Shown here: positions 6,761-15,488 of the stretch, piece after piece | Position numbering within the stretch: the stretch's first letter is position 1 | Layout of the letters: each line of letters begins with the position of its first letter | Assembly: GCA_902386205.1 (NCBI GenBank) | Contig: CABMIH010000075.1 | Location: forward strand, 1 to 64,000 | DNA from: an uncultured archaeon | GTDB taxonomy: Archaea; Halobacteriota; Methanosarcinia; Methanosarcinales; Methanoperedenaceae | DNA: 64,000 nucleotides | Direction: 5' to 3' | Program-made: the position numbers and the translations under genes | Notes under the pieces: model-generated | What the model was told of the DNA's origin: nothing | Database searches by the model: none | Seen by the model: only the letters and a program-made list of their open reading frames with translations

Positions 6761-7769
6761 ATTAACGGATGTACAGGTGGCGAATGCCACTGTTGAAGTC
6801 CCTGAAAAGGAAGATAAGCAGGAACAGGCTGAAAATGTGAAAGAGAAAGCGGCCACACCATTCCCGAAACTTTCCGAACGTGAATTAAAAGAAAAGATCA
6901 ACTTCCTCAGGCAGAGGTTGGAACAAAACGAAAGGGAACTTAAGGCCACTTTTCGCGAAATATCCCTTCATAATGAAGGGGGCCAGGAATTAAAAGCCAA
7001 ACGCGATGGCTTGAATTCAAGGGTTAAAGAGCTTTCTGCAAAGGCACTTGAGATTCGAAAGAAACGGGATGAAGCAAACGCCAGGATCGCGGAATTAAAA
7101 TCACAGAGGGACCAGTACAGGAGCAAGGGAAAAGAATTTGGCGAAAAAATCGGGGAACTTAAGAAAACACGCGACGAACTGAATAAGACAGCAAGGGGGC
7201 GTGTGGAGACCCTTGAGAAAGCTTACAGTGAAGACCTCAATATTTTTTTGACTGCCGATATCCCTCTTGAGCATGAGATTAATCTCTGGAAACGTTTGAT
7301 TGAGTTAAGCCAGAGATTTGATGCCACAAAAAAGGCCAATGAGATCCATGTCGAGATGTCGCAGGAATACAGTAAGGCAAAGGAAATCTATACTGATATG
7401 GATTCTTTGCATGCGCAGATACAGGCTCTTGCACAGGAATCCCAGAAATACCATGAGGAAATGATCGCACTTTATAACGAAATTGATACTATACGCAAAG
7501 AGGCGGACTCTTACCATTCCCAGTTGTCAGAAAAATATAAAGGCATAGCTCCTCTTCGGAAAAGGATAGGCGCTATCAAGGTTGAGATACCAAAACTCAG
7601 GGATGAACTTGATGTGTATCTTGAGCAGATGAAACAAATCCAGCTTGTAAAGGATGAAGAGAAAAATCTGGGGAAAAGGGAGATTGCAAAAGAGAAATTC
7701 AAGAAAAGCGGCCGCCTGAGCCTTGAGGAATTCAAGATCCTTGTTGAACACGACGACATCAAGCTTTAA
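6753..7769 (+). CDS. Long coiled-coil protein, COG1340 type
   Basis: This 338-residue archaeal coiled-coil protein has uninterrupted helical heptads over about residues 40-160 and 185-300, separated by a less charged hinge (IFLTADIPLEHEINLWKRL). It resembles the SMC-like arms of COG1340 proteins but has no ATPase head. I place the start at TTG 6753 because GGGGGAG lies seven bases upstream and the overlap with the previous stop is only eight bases; an ATG at 6717 would force a 44-base overlap. It is the last gene of the mcm operon. Confidence 0.78.
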   Translation: MSELTDVQVANATVEVPEKEDKQEQAENVKEKAATPFPKLSERELKEKINFLRQRLEQNERELKATFREISLHNEGGQELKAKRDGLNSRVKELSAKALEIRKKRDEANARIAELKSQRDQYRSKGKEFGEKIGELKKTRDELNKTARGRVETLEKAYSEDLNIFLTADIPLEHEINLWKRLIELSQRFDATKKANEIHVEMSQEYSKAKEIYTDMDSLHAQIQALAQESQKYHEEMIALYNEIDTIRKEADSYHSQLSEKYKGIAPLRKRIGAIKVEIPKLRDELDVYLEQMKQIQLVKDEEKNLGKREIAKEKFKKSGRLSLEEFKILVEHDDIKL

Positions 7770-7771
7770 AT

Positions 7772-8917
7772 TCAGTCCCCGGCTTCATACTTCATCCTAT
7801 TCAGCAGCCGCCTCCCGATAAATGATGTTTTCAGCTTAACCGCGCCGTTCCTGCACAGTTCATGGCAGCAATAGCATTTTATGCACTTTTCCTGGTCGAT
7901 CAACGGCGCCGGCTCAAGCGTGATTGCAGAGGCTGGACAGCTTTCAATACAGACTCCGCACCGCTTGCAATCATTTTCAGAAATTGCTACTTTTGAAACA
8001 TTTTCAGCAGATTTGAATATGAATTTTCCTAAAAATGCCGGCAATTTATAGTACATATACCTTGATTTCTTAAAATCCAGCCTGACATCTTTTATTCTTT
8101 CACCCATCACCTCTATCTTATCAAGCTCCCCGATTCCCAGCCCCCTTTCGTTCGCGAAATGTGTTGTCAGGATATCATTATGCGGGAATCCCATGATCTC
8201 AGAGGCCACGGCATCCAGGGCCACGCAATCCCTGCATGACAGTATGACATTGGATGCTATCGGCGTCCCGTTCGTGGCGCCTTCCCCCTCCATGCCAACG
8301 ATACCGTCCATTACCGCAAGCTGCGGCTTCAGGGCAGAATAGATATCGACCACGGCCCGGCTCAGGCTCTCCTCGGTGGGCGCCTGCCTGTGTATTGCGG
8401 CCTTCCCCGAACCCGGGATAACGCCGTAAAAATTCTTTACTGCGCCGGTATATTTTGTGAGCTGGTGCGTTTTCATCTTCGGCATGGAAACAAGCACATC
8501 GCAATCGATGGCAGGTTTTGCGATATTGACCGTTTTCAATATCTGGCCCTCGATATTCACTGAATATGCACCTGTTGACTCAAAATTAATGAGCTTGCCT
8601 CCATATTCTTCACAGGCCCCCTTTATCCCCGACAGCTCAAGAGACTTCGCGGTGTAACCGTAGGCGCCCGAGCTATCACCCACCCAGGGAATGCCGCCCG
8701 CCTCATTTACTATCTCTGTCATTGCGCCGACAACTGCGGGATGCGTGGTTGCGGCGCGCTCAGGCGGAAAGCCTATGATGACATTTACCTTGAGCAGCAC
8801 GGTGTCGCCGGCTTTTACTATTTCCCCGATACCGCCGATGAGTTCAAGGCTCCTGAGTATGGCGTTTTTAACCCTGCGGTGCTCATAGTCCTCACATTTT
8901 ACGATTGAAACTTTCAT
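7772..8917 (-). CDS. DUF362 protein with C-terminal 2[4Fe-4S] ferredoxin domain
   Basis: This 381-residue protein has an N-terminal DUF362 domain (VLLKVNVIIGFPPERAATTH, later VSMPKMKTHQLTKYTGAVKN) and a C-terminal ferredoxin domain. The latter has two clusters: CKRCGVCIESCP and CIKCYCCHELC. It is probably an iron-sulfur protein in an unknown redox step. It converges on the coiled-coil gene with two bases between them and precedes surE on the opposite side with its own spacing of 72 bases. Confidence 0.85.
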   Translation of the reverse strand: MKVSIVKCEDYEHRRVKNAILRSLELIGGIGEIVKAGDTVLLKVNVIIGFPPERAATTHPAVVGAMTEIVNEAGGIPWVGDSSGAYGYTAKSLELSGIKGACEEYGGKLINFESTGAYSVNIEGQILKTVNIAKPAIDCDVLVSMPKMKTHQLTKYTGAVKNFYGVIPGSGKAAIHRQAPTEESLSRAVVDIYSALKPQLAVMDGIVGMEGEGATNGTPIASNVILSCRDCVALDAVASEIMGFPHNDILTTHFANERGLGIGELDKIEVMGERIKDVRLDFKKSRYMYYKLPAFLGKFIFKSAENVSKVAISENDCKRCGVCIESCPASAITLEPAPLIDQEKCIKCYCCHELCRNGAVKLKTSFIGRRLLNRMKYEAGD

Positions 8918-8989
8918 TTTTCTTATCCTCTCAGCAGGTGCCCTTCGACTGAGAACAGGGTCAGGAGATTGCTCCTTATGGAATCCGGT

Positions 8990-9775
8990 TCACAATAGCG
9001 CATCTATCTTCCTGAAATCCACACGTGCGGTCGAATCAAGAGAGAGTGGAGTAACCGAGATATGTCCTTTTTTCATTACGGCCTTCACATCAGTACCCTC
9101 TTCCGCGTCCCTGATAAGCTCCCCGTTTATCCAGTAATACGGTCTTCCTCTCGGGTCATGCCGCTCTTCCACACCTGTCACGAATATCTTTCTTGCAAGC
9201 CTTGTTATCTCGATCTCGGTATCCATGGCCGCATGCCTTGGTATATTGACATTGAGAAGGTCAACCCCATCCGGAAGCCCCTTTTTTATCACGTTTTTTG
9301 CTATCCTGTTCACGATCTTTATCCCAACCTCAAAGTCGTAACTGTAAGTGCGGTGGTCATCGAATTTATCCCCTTCATCCAGTACCTGGATGGACGCCGC
9401 TATTGCCGGTATGCCGTAGCTTGCGGCCTCAAGCGCGGCGCCTATTGTCCCGCTTGTGGTAACGGTATCGGTGCTGATATTCTCACCCACATTGAAACCT
9501 GAGAGTACAAGGTCGGGATGCTCTTTCATTATGGAAAATAATCCTATTATCACCGAGTCTGTCGGCGTTCCTGCCACGGCATATGCCCTGAAACCGTTTA
9601 CGCTGGCAAGCGATACGCGGAGGGGTTCAAAAATAGATATACCGCGCCCGACACCGCTTTTTTGGGTTGCCGGTGCGACGACGATCACTTCTCCCAGGTC
9701 TTGCACGCTTTCATAGGCGGCCTTCAGGCCTGTGGAATAGACCCCGTCATCATTCGTCAGAAGAATCTTTGTCAT
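8990..9775 (-). CDS. surE: 5'/3'-nucleotidase SurE
   Basis: This 261-residue protein opens with KILLTNDDGVYSTGLKAAYE, the SurE metal-binding motif (Asn and two Asp at residues 8-10). It continues with LVLSGFNVGENISTDTVTTS and SGTIGAALEA, both typical of the family. SurE dephosphorylates nucleoside 5'- and 3'-monophosphates with a divalent metal in the cytoplasm. The length is normal. It lies downstream of the Cys-rich microprotein and the dCTP deaminase-like gene on the same strand, giving a nucleotide-metabolism flavour to the cluster. Confidence 0.93.
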   Translation of the reverse strand: MTKILLTNDDGVYSTGLKAAYESVQDLGEVIVVAPATQKSGVGRGISIFEPLRVSLASVNGFRAYAVAGTPTDSVIIGLFSIMKEHPDLVLSGFNVGENISTDTVTTSGTIGAALEAASYGIPAIAASIQVLDEGDKFDDHRTYSYDFEVGIKIVNRIAKNVIKKGLPDGVDLLNVNIPRHAAMDTEIEITRLARKIFVTGVEERHDPRGRPYYWINGELIRDAEEGTDVKAVMKKGHISVTPLSLDSTARVDFRKIDALL

Positions 9776-9853
9776 TGGTGTCTGATAGGTTTCAGTTAAA
9801 ATAAATCTGTGGTAGGAACTTGCTATGCAGATTTTTTCATGTGATCCAGGTGA

Positions 9854-10000
9854 TTAACGCAACTGCATAAGCTGCGGCCTTATGAAATAAAGCCTGTATC
9901 TCAGGCACTCTTTGAAATTCTCTCCTTTGAAATCACATGGTTCCAGATCCGTTGCCGTGCATTTTTCTTCAGAGGAGAACTGGCATTTTTCAATTGACAT
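9854..10000 (-). CDS. Cys-rich microprotein (48 residues)
   Basis: A short gene with ATG at 10000 and TAA at 9854-9856. GAGG lies seven bases before the ATG, a good ribosome site. The product has four cysteines at 6, 14, 22 and 31, spaced x7, x7, x8, in a very acidic N-terminal half, then a basic hydrophobic tail (RYRLYFIRPQLMQLR). The pattern suggests a small metal-binding protein. It lies between the dcd-like gene and surE on the same strand, with 35 bases to the former. No family is recognised. Confidence 0.55.
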   Translation of the reverse strand: MSIEKCQFSSEEKCTATDLEPCDFKGENFKECLRYRLYFIRPQLMQLR

Positions 10001-10035
10001 AACTGAACCTCAATATAAGATATCAGAACATTGTA

Positions 10036-10551
10036 TTATTTTTTTCGGTTTTCAACATTCTCGTTCTGGTACACGCCTGAATAGCCTTTCTGTACTTCCT
10101 GGCCAAGCCTGAAAAATAAAAGTTGCAGCATGCGTGCGTTTTTTTTGACATTGAAACCTTTTTTATTGTACACCACAAGAAGGCTTTCGCTCCTTCCGCT
10201 GTAACCGGCATCCCACACGGCAGTCTCGACAGTAACACCGCACCGGAGGAGGCTTGAGCGTGGTTTTGCTATGGCGGCAAGGTTCATGGGGATATTCACG
10301 ATCTCGTTGAATTTTATTTTGTAGCTGCCTTCAGGCAGGTGAACCCAGCCATCCGGGCCAAAGTCAATATTCCTTGTCCCGGGAAGTTTCCTTTCTGAAT
10401 TGTCAAATGCAACAGAACCGGATGTCTCGTGTACTTCGATGCTTTGCAGCGTCAATTCTATGCCATTTGGCTGTACCTGGATATCCGGGTCTATCATGAA
10501 ATCTACAAGTTTTTTATCAACAAGGGAAATAAGTTCGTTATGGGACAGCAT
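10036..10551 (-). CDS. dcd: dCTP deaminase / dUTPase family protein
   Basis: This 171-residue protein belongs to the trimeric dCTP deaminase/dUTPase fold: DPDIQVQPNGIELTLQSIEV at the N terminus, then AIAKPRSSLLRCGV (motif with the phosphate-binding Ser/Arg) and AVWDAGYSGRSE. In methanogens the family includes monofunctional deaminases, dUTPases and bifunctional enzymes that make dUMP from dCTP. I cannot choose safely between them, so dcd is a family-level symbol. It keeps dUTP out of DNA or feeds dTMP synthesis. Confidence 0.8.
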   Translation of the reverse strand: MLSHNELISLVDKKLVDFMIDPDIQVQPNGIELTLQSIEVHETSGSVAFDNSERKLPGTRNIDFGPDGWVHLPEGSYKIKFNEIVNIPMNLAAIAKPRSSLLRCGVTVETAVWDAGYSGRSESLLVVYNKKGFNVKKNARMLQLLFFRLGQEVQKGYSGVYQNENVENRKK

Positions 10552-10672
10552 GATCTTCAGAATAAAGCGTATATGGTATAAACATTGCCCAAAGGCAAAT
10601 ATTAATCTGAATTGAGTTCAATAAATATGCAAACCTACTCCATGCTTTAATACATAATGAAATGTGATCCCG

Positions 10673-10921
10673 ATGACAACAATTGAACTTTATTATTCAG
10701 ATACATGCCGCGACTGCCACCAGTTAAGAACCCTTTTAATGGAGATAATCCCTAAAAACATGAAATTCAAAGAGATCAACATCTCCTATCCCGAAGGGCA
10801 GCGAAGGGCTTCAGAACTGCATATATTATCAGTCCCCACGATCGCTATCGACGGCGAAGTTGCATTTGTAGGGAGGACATCCAGGGAAGAGCTTTTGAAA
10901 GAGATCAATTCAAGAAAGTGA
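10673..10921 (+). CDS. Thioredoxin/glutaredoxin-like protein
   Basis: An 82-residue thiol-disulfide protein. The active-site CxxC is at residues 12-15 (SDTCRDCHQL) and the cis-proline loop is HILSVPTIAID. The length fits small archaeal glutaredoxin-like thioredoxins. The start at 10673 is preferred over an ATG three codons upstream because GTGATC lies just before it. Its 3' end overlaps the convergent trpG by 12 bases. Confidence 0.82.
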   Translation: MTTIELYYSDTCRDCHQLRTLLMEIIPKNMKFKEINISYPEGQRRASELHILSVPTIAIDGEVAFVGRTSREELLKEINSRK

Positions 10922-11479
10922 TCTTAAAAAATTCTCTACTATCTTTAACCCCTGCGGCGTGAGCACAGACTCAGGATGGAACTGAAGCCCGAATATCGGC
11001 CTTCTCTTATGCCTCACTCCCATTATTATACCATCACGCGTCCTTGCCGTAACTTCAAGGTCGCCTGGCAGCTTCGAAATGGCAAGGGAATGATACCGCC
11101 CCCCGACAAGCGGGTTGGGCAGTCCCCGGTATATGCTGTTGCCGTTATGGGTAATGAGCGCAGTTTTCCCGTGAACAGGGCCTGAAGGCGAATGGCTCAC
11201 CTCGCCCCCGAAAGCAACTGCTATTGCCTGGTGGCCGAGACAGACGCCAAGGAGTGGGACATCCGATCTCCTGATTATCTCAAGACAGCTCCCGATATCC
11301 TTCGGATTGGCGGGATGCCCCGGGCCGGGTGATATCACTATGGCGTCAGGTCCAAGTTCCTCCACTTCGTCAAGTGAAATGGTATTGGGTACTACAACAG
11401 TATCAGGCTCGAATATGGACACATAATCCACAAGGTTCCACACAAAGGAATCCTTGTTATTCACAAATAAAACTTTCAA
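10910..11479 (-). CDS. trpG: Anthranilate synthase component II (glutamine amidotransferase)
   Basis: This 189-residue class I amidotransferase supplies ammonia to TrpE for anthranilate formation. The nucleophile is Cys80 in GVCLGHQ; the histidine and glutamate of the triad lie in LQFHPES near the C terminus, and the oxyanion motif is SPGPGHP. It overlaps the end of trpE by four bases (ATGA). It is the last gene of the trp operon. Confidence 0.95.
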   Translation of the reverse strand: MKVLFVNNKDSFVWNLVDYVSIFEPDTVVVPNTISLDEVEELGPDAIVISPGPGHPANPKDIGSCLEIIRRSDVPLLGVCLGHQAIAVAFGGEVSHSPSGPVHGKTALITHNGNSIYRGLPNPLVGGRYHSLAISKLPGDLEVTARTRDGIIMGVRHKRRPIFGLQFHPESVLTPQGLKIVENFLRSLS

Positions 11480-12996
11480 GTTCCTCCGATGGCCTTTATC
11501 ATTGCCGCCATCTTGCGCTCGGTCGCGTTATATTCATATTCTGGGTCGGAATCCGCCACTATCCCTGCGCCTGCCTGCACCATCGCAGACCTCCCGTTCT
11601 TGATTATCGTCCGTATCACGATAGCAAAGTCCGCATCTCCGTTCCAGGAATAGTAACCCACGCCTCCGCCGTATATGCCCCGCGCATCAGTCTCAAGCTC
11701 ATGTATTATCTCCATGGCGCGTATTTTGGGGGCGCCTGAGAGCGTTCCTGCCGGAAAGATGGCGCGTGTGGCATCGAACTGGTCACATTCATCCCGGAGA
11801 GTCCCGGACACGGTGCTCTCGATATGCTGCACATGGGAATATTTGAGCACCGACATGAAATCATCGACTTTTACCGTGCCGCCTTTTGAGACCATCCTCA
11901 CATCGTTGCGGCCAAGATCGACCAACATCACATGCTCGGCCCGCTCTTTCTCGCTCCCCAGCATCTCTTTTGCGAATTCCTCGTCCTACTTAGGGGTCTT
12001 TCCCCGCGGGCAGGTCCCTGCAATAGGGTTGATAATAACCTTGCGTTTATGGACCGAAAGCAGGGTCTCGGGACTTGCGCCTATGATGCTTGTTCCATCA
12101 AACTCAAAAAGGTACATGTAAGGGCTCGGGTTGACATTCCGGAGTGCTGTATAAAGTTCAAGCGGAGACTGGTCAGTGGTCACTTCATACCTTCGCGAAA
12201 GCACGACCTGGAAGATATCGCCGTCGATTATGTGCTTTTTTGCTTTTCTCACAGAATCTTCATATTCCTTTTGTTCCATGTTGCATCTTATTTCAGCGGG
12301 TTTGTTTTTATGGGGAGCTGCTGGCTTTGCAGATTTTATCAATGATGCAAGTTTATCGGCATCTGCCTGTGCAGTTGTGTATATTTTGTCTGCATCGTCC
12401 CCGTTCAGCACAAAAGGCGTCATGACTATGTATTTATCATCTGTCAGGTGGTCGAATACCACGGTTTTCGTGGTAAGCGCGAACTGCGCGTCAGGAATAT
12501 TGTTTTTTTTTGCCGGGATGTCAAGCCAGCAGTCATAAACCATATCATAAGCGCAAAAGCCGATAGCACCGCCAAGGAATGTCTGCCTGTCAAAACTCTC
12601 CCCTGTGAATTCCAACCCCGAAGCTGCAAAAGCTGACCTGAGGGCATCCATGGTATCAAAACCTTCTCTGATTTTACCAGCTTTTCCATCAAAATCGCAT
12701 ACCTTTGAAAGCGATGAACCGATAAATTCTATTAATCCAGTCTTCTGCATGTAATCAAGCGTTAATATGCGGTTCTTGATGGTGACAATCGCATCGGGTT
12801 CAGCCCCTACGAATGAGAAGCGAGCATGTTTTTTCTCTTTCTCCACAGATTCAAGAAGGTATGCGCATTTTTTATTTAACGAGGCGTACAGGTCAAGAGG
12901 CGAGCATGCTGTTTTCACCTTTGCCATCAACTGGATTATCACTGGCTTTTGTTCAGCAAGATTAACAAATTCCGATTCAGTAATATCAAATTTCAT
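11476..12996 (-). CDS. trpE: Anthranilate synthase component I with an in-frame amber codon
   Basis: The frame encodes a normal-length TrpE (506 positions), which makes anthranilate from chorismate. Codon 337 (11986-11988) is TAG. It falls between PRGKTPK and DEEFAKEML, in the loop where relatives read KTPEEDE, and the frame is unbroken on both sides. Downstream motifs [22 protein letters not shown] and [14 protein letters not shown] are intact. The usually conserved IAGTRPRG reads IAGTCPRG. The gene may be read through, be a recent pseudogene or contain a sequence error. The start at 12996 has GAGG upstream and overlaps trpF by 11 bases. Confidence 0.88.
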
Positions 12997-13636
12997 GCTT
13001 CCTCGCATTATTGATAAAATCAATTACCTTCTTTTCATCTTTTTTCCCATCGGTCTCAACGCCGGAGGCAGTATCTACCGCATATGGTCGCACGCTTCTT
13101 ACGGCATCCCTGATATTTGCAGGATTCAAACCCCCTGCCAGTATCACGGCCATGCCTGCATGAAGGACGACTTCTTTGCTTATTTCCCAGTTGTGGGGAA
13201 CTCCAGTTCCTCCTGTTTTCCCGTCCATGACGGTATCCAGAAGAACTGCATCCACTATACCTTGAAGTTCTTTTGCCTGGTTTATCAGCATCGTTGAATT
13301 TGCATGCGCAGGGACAGGAATGGTCTTAATGAGTTTCACCCCGGTATTCTTGATTTTCTTAAGTTCTGAAATCGTAAGGGAATTATGTACCTGGACAGCA
13401 GCGGGGTTTGCTGCATCAATCATGTCTGCTGCATGGTCAGCGTTTTCGGGCATTATGACAAGCACGGACGTCACAAAGACAGGTACTTTTGAAATTAATC
13501 TCGATGCCTGCCCAAGACTGATCTTCCGCGGGGATTCCACAGGTACATCCGTGATGAAACCCACGGCATCGGCGCCTGCATTTAATGCAATATCAAGGTC
13601 GTATTCTGTCTTGATCCCGCATATTTTTACTTTCAT
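12986..13636 (-). CDS. trpF: Phosphoribosylanthranilate isomerase
   Basis: This 216-residue TIM-barrel enzyme converts phosphoribosylanthranilate to CdRP in tryptophan synthesis. The catalytic Cys is in KVKICGIKTEYD at the N terminus and the catalytic Asp in VLLDTVMDGKTGGTG. The C-terminal phosphate-binding strand reads VILAGGLNPANI, followed by DTASGVETDGKKD. It sits between the embedded methyltransferase and trpE. The indole-glycerol phosphate synthase and tryptophan synthase genes are not in this window. Confidence 0.94.
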   Translation of the reverse strand: MKVKICGIKTEYDLDIALNAGADAVGFITDVPVESPRKISLGQASRLISKVPVFVTSVLVIMPENADHAADMIDAANPAAVQVHNSLTISELKKIKNTGVKLIKTIPVPAHANSTMLINQAKELQGIVDAVLLDTVMDGKTGGTGVPHNWEISKEVVLHAGMAVILAGGLNPANIRDAVRSVRPYAVDTASGVETDGKKDEKKVIDFINNARKHEI

Positions 13637-13646
13637 TTCTGCCTTC

Positions 13647-14378
13647 CTAATTACAACCCGATTTATCTATCAGCATCATTTCATTTCCGTTTTTCACGAA
13701 CTCATAACCCACTTTTTTTATGGATATCTGAAGGTGGTTAAAATCCTCATCATGCATTAAACGGTCTACATATACCGATTTTTTCCCTTTTAAGTTCACG
13801 ATCGGAAAAATACGGATTTCTTTTGATGTAATTCTTAGAAGCTCCCGGATGACCTTCCTGTGGAAATCGTAATTTATATGGTCTTCGTACAGGAACAAAA
13901 AATGTGAGACCAGGGAAACACTAAACTGTTCCTCTTTAAAATCCGTCGTAGGATATTCGGCAGGCATGTATCTTTTTGTTCCATAGTTCTTGAAATCTTC
14001 GATGAATAATTTATATGCCTTTTCTCTATTGGTTTTTAGCGCCTGCACATCCTTGAAAAAATCCCATGCATATAAATCAACAAGGTCGGGCAGTTGATTC
14101 ATTACAGCATCAAGGTCCTGCCTGCATTTACTTTCGATTTCGAGGGGACTGGACGTGTAAACCCTGTCCGATGCGGTAACATTGTATCCTTTTGCGCTGG
14201 CTTCGGCGCAGAAAGAACTTACTCCTGATGCGACATCAAGAATGTGTTCATTTGCTGGCAAATTATCCAGTTCGAACATTTTGTGGTATTCTTCAAATGT
14301 CCGTCCTATCAAAACAATATTTTTAAGGTTCAATTGTTTGTCCATGTGCTGCGAATTAAAACTATAAAAATCGCTCAA
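13647..14378 (-). CDS. Class I SAM-dependent methyltransferase-like protein within the trp operon
   Basis: This 243-residue protein carries a Rossmann motif I, EHILDVASGVSSFCAEASAKG, followed by an acidic strand end (VTASD). A later strand-like stretch (FSVSLVSHFLFLYED) fits the position of motif IV. The substrate is unknown. Its start overlaps the trpD stop by 17 bases, and trpF begins ten bases after its end, so it is co-transcribed with tryptophan genes although no methylation step is known in that pathway. Confidence 0.75.
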   Translation of the reverse strand: MSDFYSFNSQHMDKQLNLKNIVLIGRTFEEYHKMFELDNLPANEHILDVASGVSSFCAEASAKGYNVTASDRVYTSSPLEIESKCRQDLDAVMNQLPDLVDLYAWDFFKDVQALKTNREKAYKLFIEDFKNYGTKRYMPAEYPTTDFKEEQFSVSLVSHFLFLYEDHINYDFHRKVIRELLRITSKEIRIFPIVNLKGKKSVYVDRLMHDEDFNHLQISIKKVGYEFVKNGNEMMLIDKSGCN

Positions 14379-15390
14379 GCTTTTCAGGGTCGCCTGCCGC
14401 TCTCACAAAATCCTTCAGTTTATCCAGGGCTGCGCCGCTGTCGATGGAGTGGAAGGCCATTTTTATCCCCGAACCCAGGTTTTCCACTTTGCCGCTTACC
14501 AGTAACGCCGCACCCGCATTGACTGCTATTACGTCCCGTTTTGCCCCTTTTTTCCCTTTTAATACGTCCACAATATCCCGTGCGTTCTCTTGCGGCGTTC
14601 CGCCTGCGATATCAGTGATCAGGGAACGTTTGATGCCAAGATTCTCAGGTGTGACCGTGTATCGTGAAATTTTGCCGTTGTTCAATTCGACTATTTGCGT
14701 TTCCCCGGAGATGGATATCTCATCCATGCCGCTGCCGTGCACCACAAGCGCCCTTTTTGTCCCCAGGATGTTGAGAACGTTCGCCATAGGTTCGCATAAG
14801 GAACCATCAAAAACCCCGATCACCTGCGCTTTTGCGTTGGCCGGGTTCGTGAGGGGGCCAAGGATATTGAACACAGTCCTGAAACCCAGATCGCGCCTTA
14901 TTTGTGCAACGCGTTTCATAGAAGGGTGGAATACAGGGGCGAGCATAAATCCGATTCCTACTTTTTCGATTGTCTTTTCCACATCACCGGGGGGGAGGTC
15001 TATCTTAATACCAAGCTCCTTGAGAACATCGGCGCTTCCTGATTTTGAAGTGATGGAATAATTGCCATGCTTTGCGACAGGGATACCGCATGACGCTGTA
15101 ACGATCGCGGCCCCAGTGCTCACGTTTATGGTGCCTGTGGAGTCCCCGCCTGTGCCGCAGGTATCAACAAGGATTCCCTGTACGCCGGGATTGATAAGGT
15201 TGGCTGCTTTCTTCATGCCGCGCGCAAGTCCGGCGATTTCAAGAGGTGTCTCGCCTTTCATCTTCAGTGCGGTTAAGAACGCTGCTATCTGCGCGTCCGT
15301 TGCCTCGGTAAAGATCTTGGATATTGCATTTTCAGCTTCTTCTGCAGTCAGGTGCTGGTTCCGGGTAGTTTTCTGGATATATTCTTTCAT
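14362..15390 (-). CDS. trpD: Anthranilate phosphoribosyltransferase
   Basis: This 342-residue enzyme joins anthranilate to PRPP. The PRPP loop DTCGTGGDSTGTINVSTGAA and the following KHGNYSITSKSGSADVL are both intact. The start at 15390 (MKEYIQKT) is chosen because the family begins there; upstream in-frame codons run through the promoter. It ends in TAG, with TAA two codons later. It is the first gene of the trp operon, directly behind the TGTACA-box promoter. Confidence 0.94.
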   Translation of the reverse strand: MKEYIQKTTRNQHLTAEEAENAISKIFTEATDAQIAAFLTALKMKGETPLEIAGLARGMKKAANLINPGVQGILVDTCGTGGDSTGTINVSTGAAIVTASCGIPVAKHGNYSITSKSGSADVLKELGIKIDLPPGDVEKTIEKVGIGFMLAPVFHPSMKRVAQIRRDLGFRTVFNILGPLTNPANAKAQVIGVFDGSLCEPMANVLNILGTKRALVVHGSGMDEISISGETQIVELNNGKISRYTVTPENLGIKRSLITDIAGGTPQENARDIVDVLKGKKGAKRDVIAVNAGAALLVSGKVENLGSGIKMAFHSIDSGAALDKLKDFVRAAGDPEKLERFL

Positions 15391-15399
15391 AAATATCAT

Positions 15400-15448
15400 T
15401 GTACATTTTTGTACATTAATGTATAAACGAGTACATTGTATATAAAAG
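15400..15448 (-). promoter_or_regulatory. trp operon promoter with 10-bp-phased TGTACA boxes (TrpY-type operator)
   Basis: TGTACA occurs at 15400-15405 and 15410-15415, TGTATA at 15420-15425 and AGTACA at 15430-15435, each ten bases apart, with another TGTATA at 15437-15442. TGTACA is the TRP-box core bound by TrpY in Methanothermobacter. On the minus strand TTTTATATAC near 15448-15439 is the likely TATA box, which puts the transcription start inside the boxes just before trpD. The plus-strand reading GTATATAAAAG can serve as TATA box for the divergent gene at 15489, so one operator may control both. Confidence 0.72.
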
Positions 15449-15488
15449 TTACGTGATGTTTTAATATGAGAAACACATAAGAGGGTGC

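Noticed and set aside
6073-6861. 262-codon minus-strand frame under the coiled-coil genes
   Set aside because: Ser/Phe-rich antisense of Glu/Lys-rich coiled coils; it has no independent start signal.
11476-11988. trpE as two genes or a frameshift
   Set aside because: The frame is identical before and after 11986-11988 and the missing residue is a single codon; one TAG explains it without any insertion or deletion.
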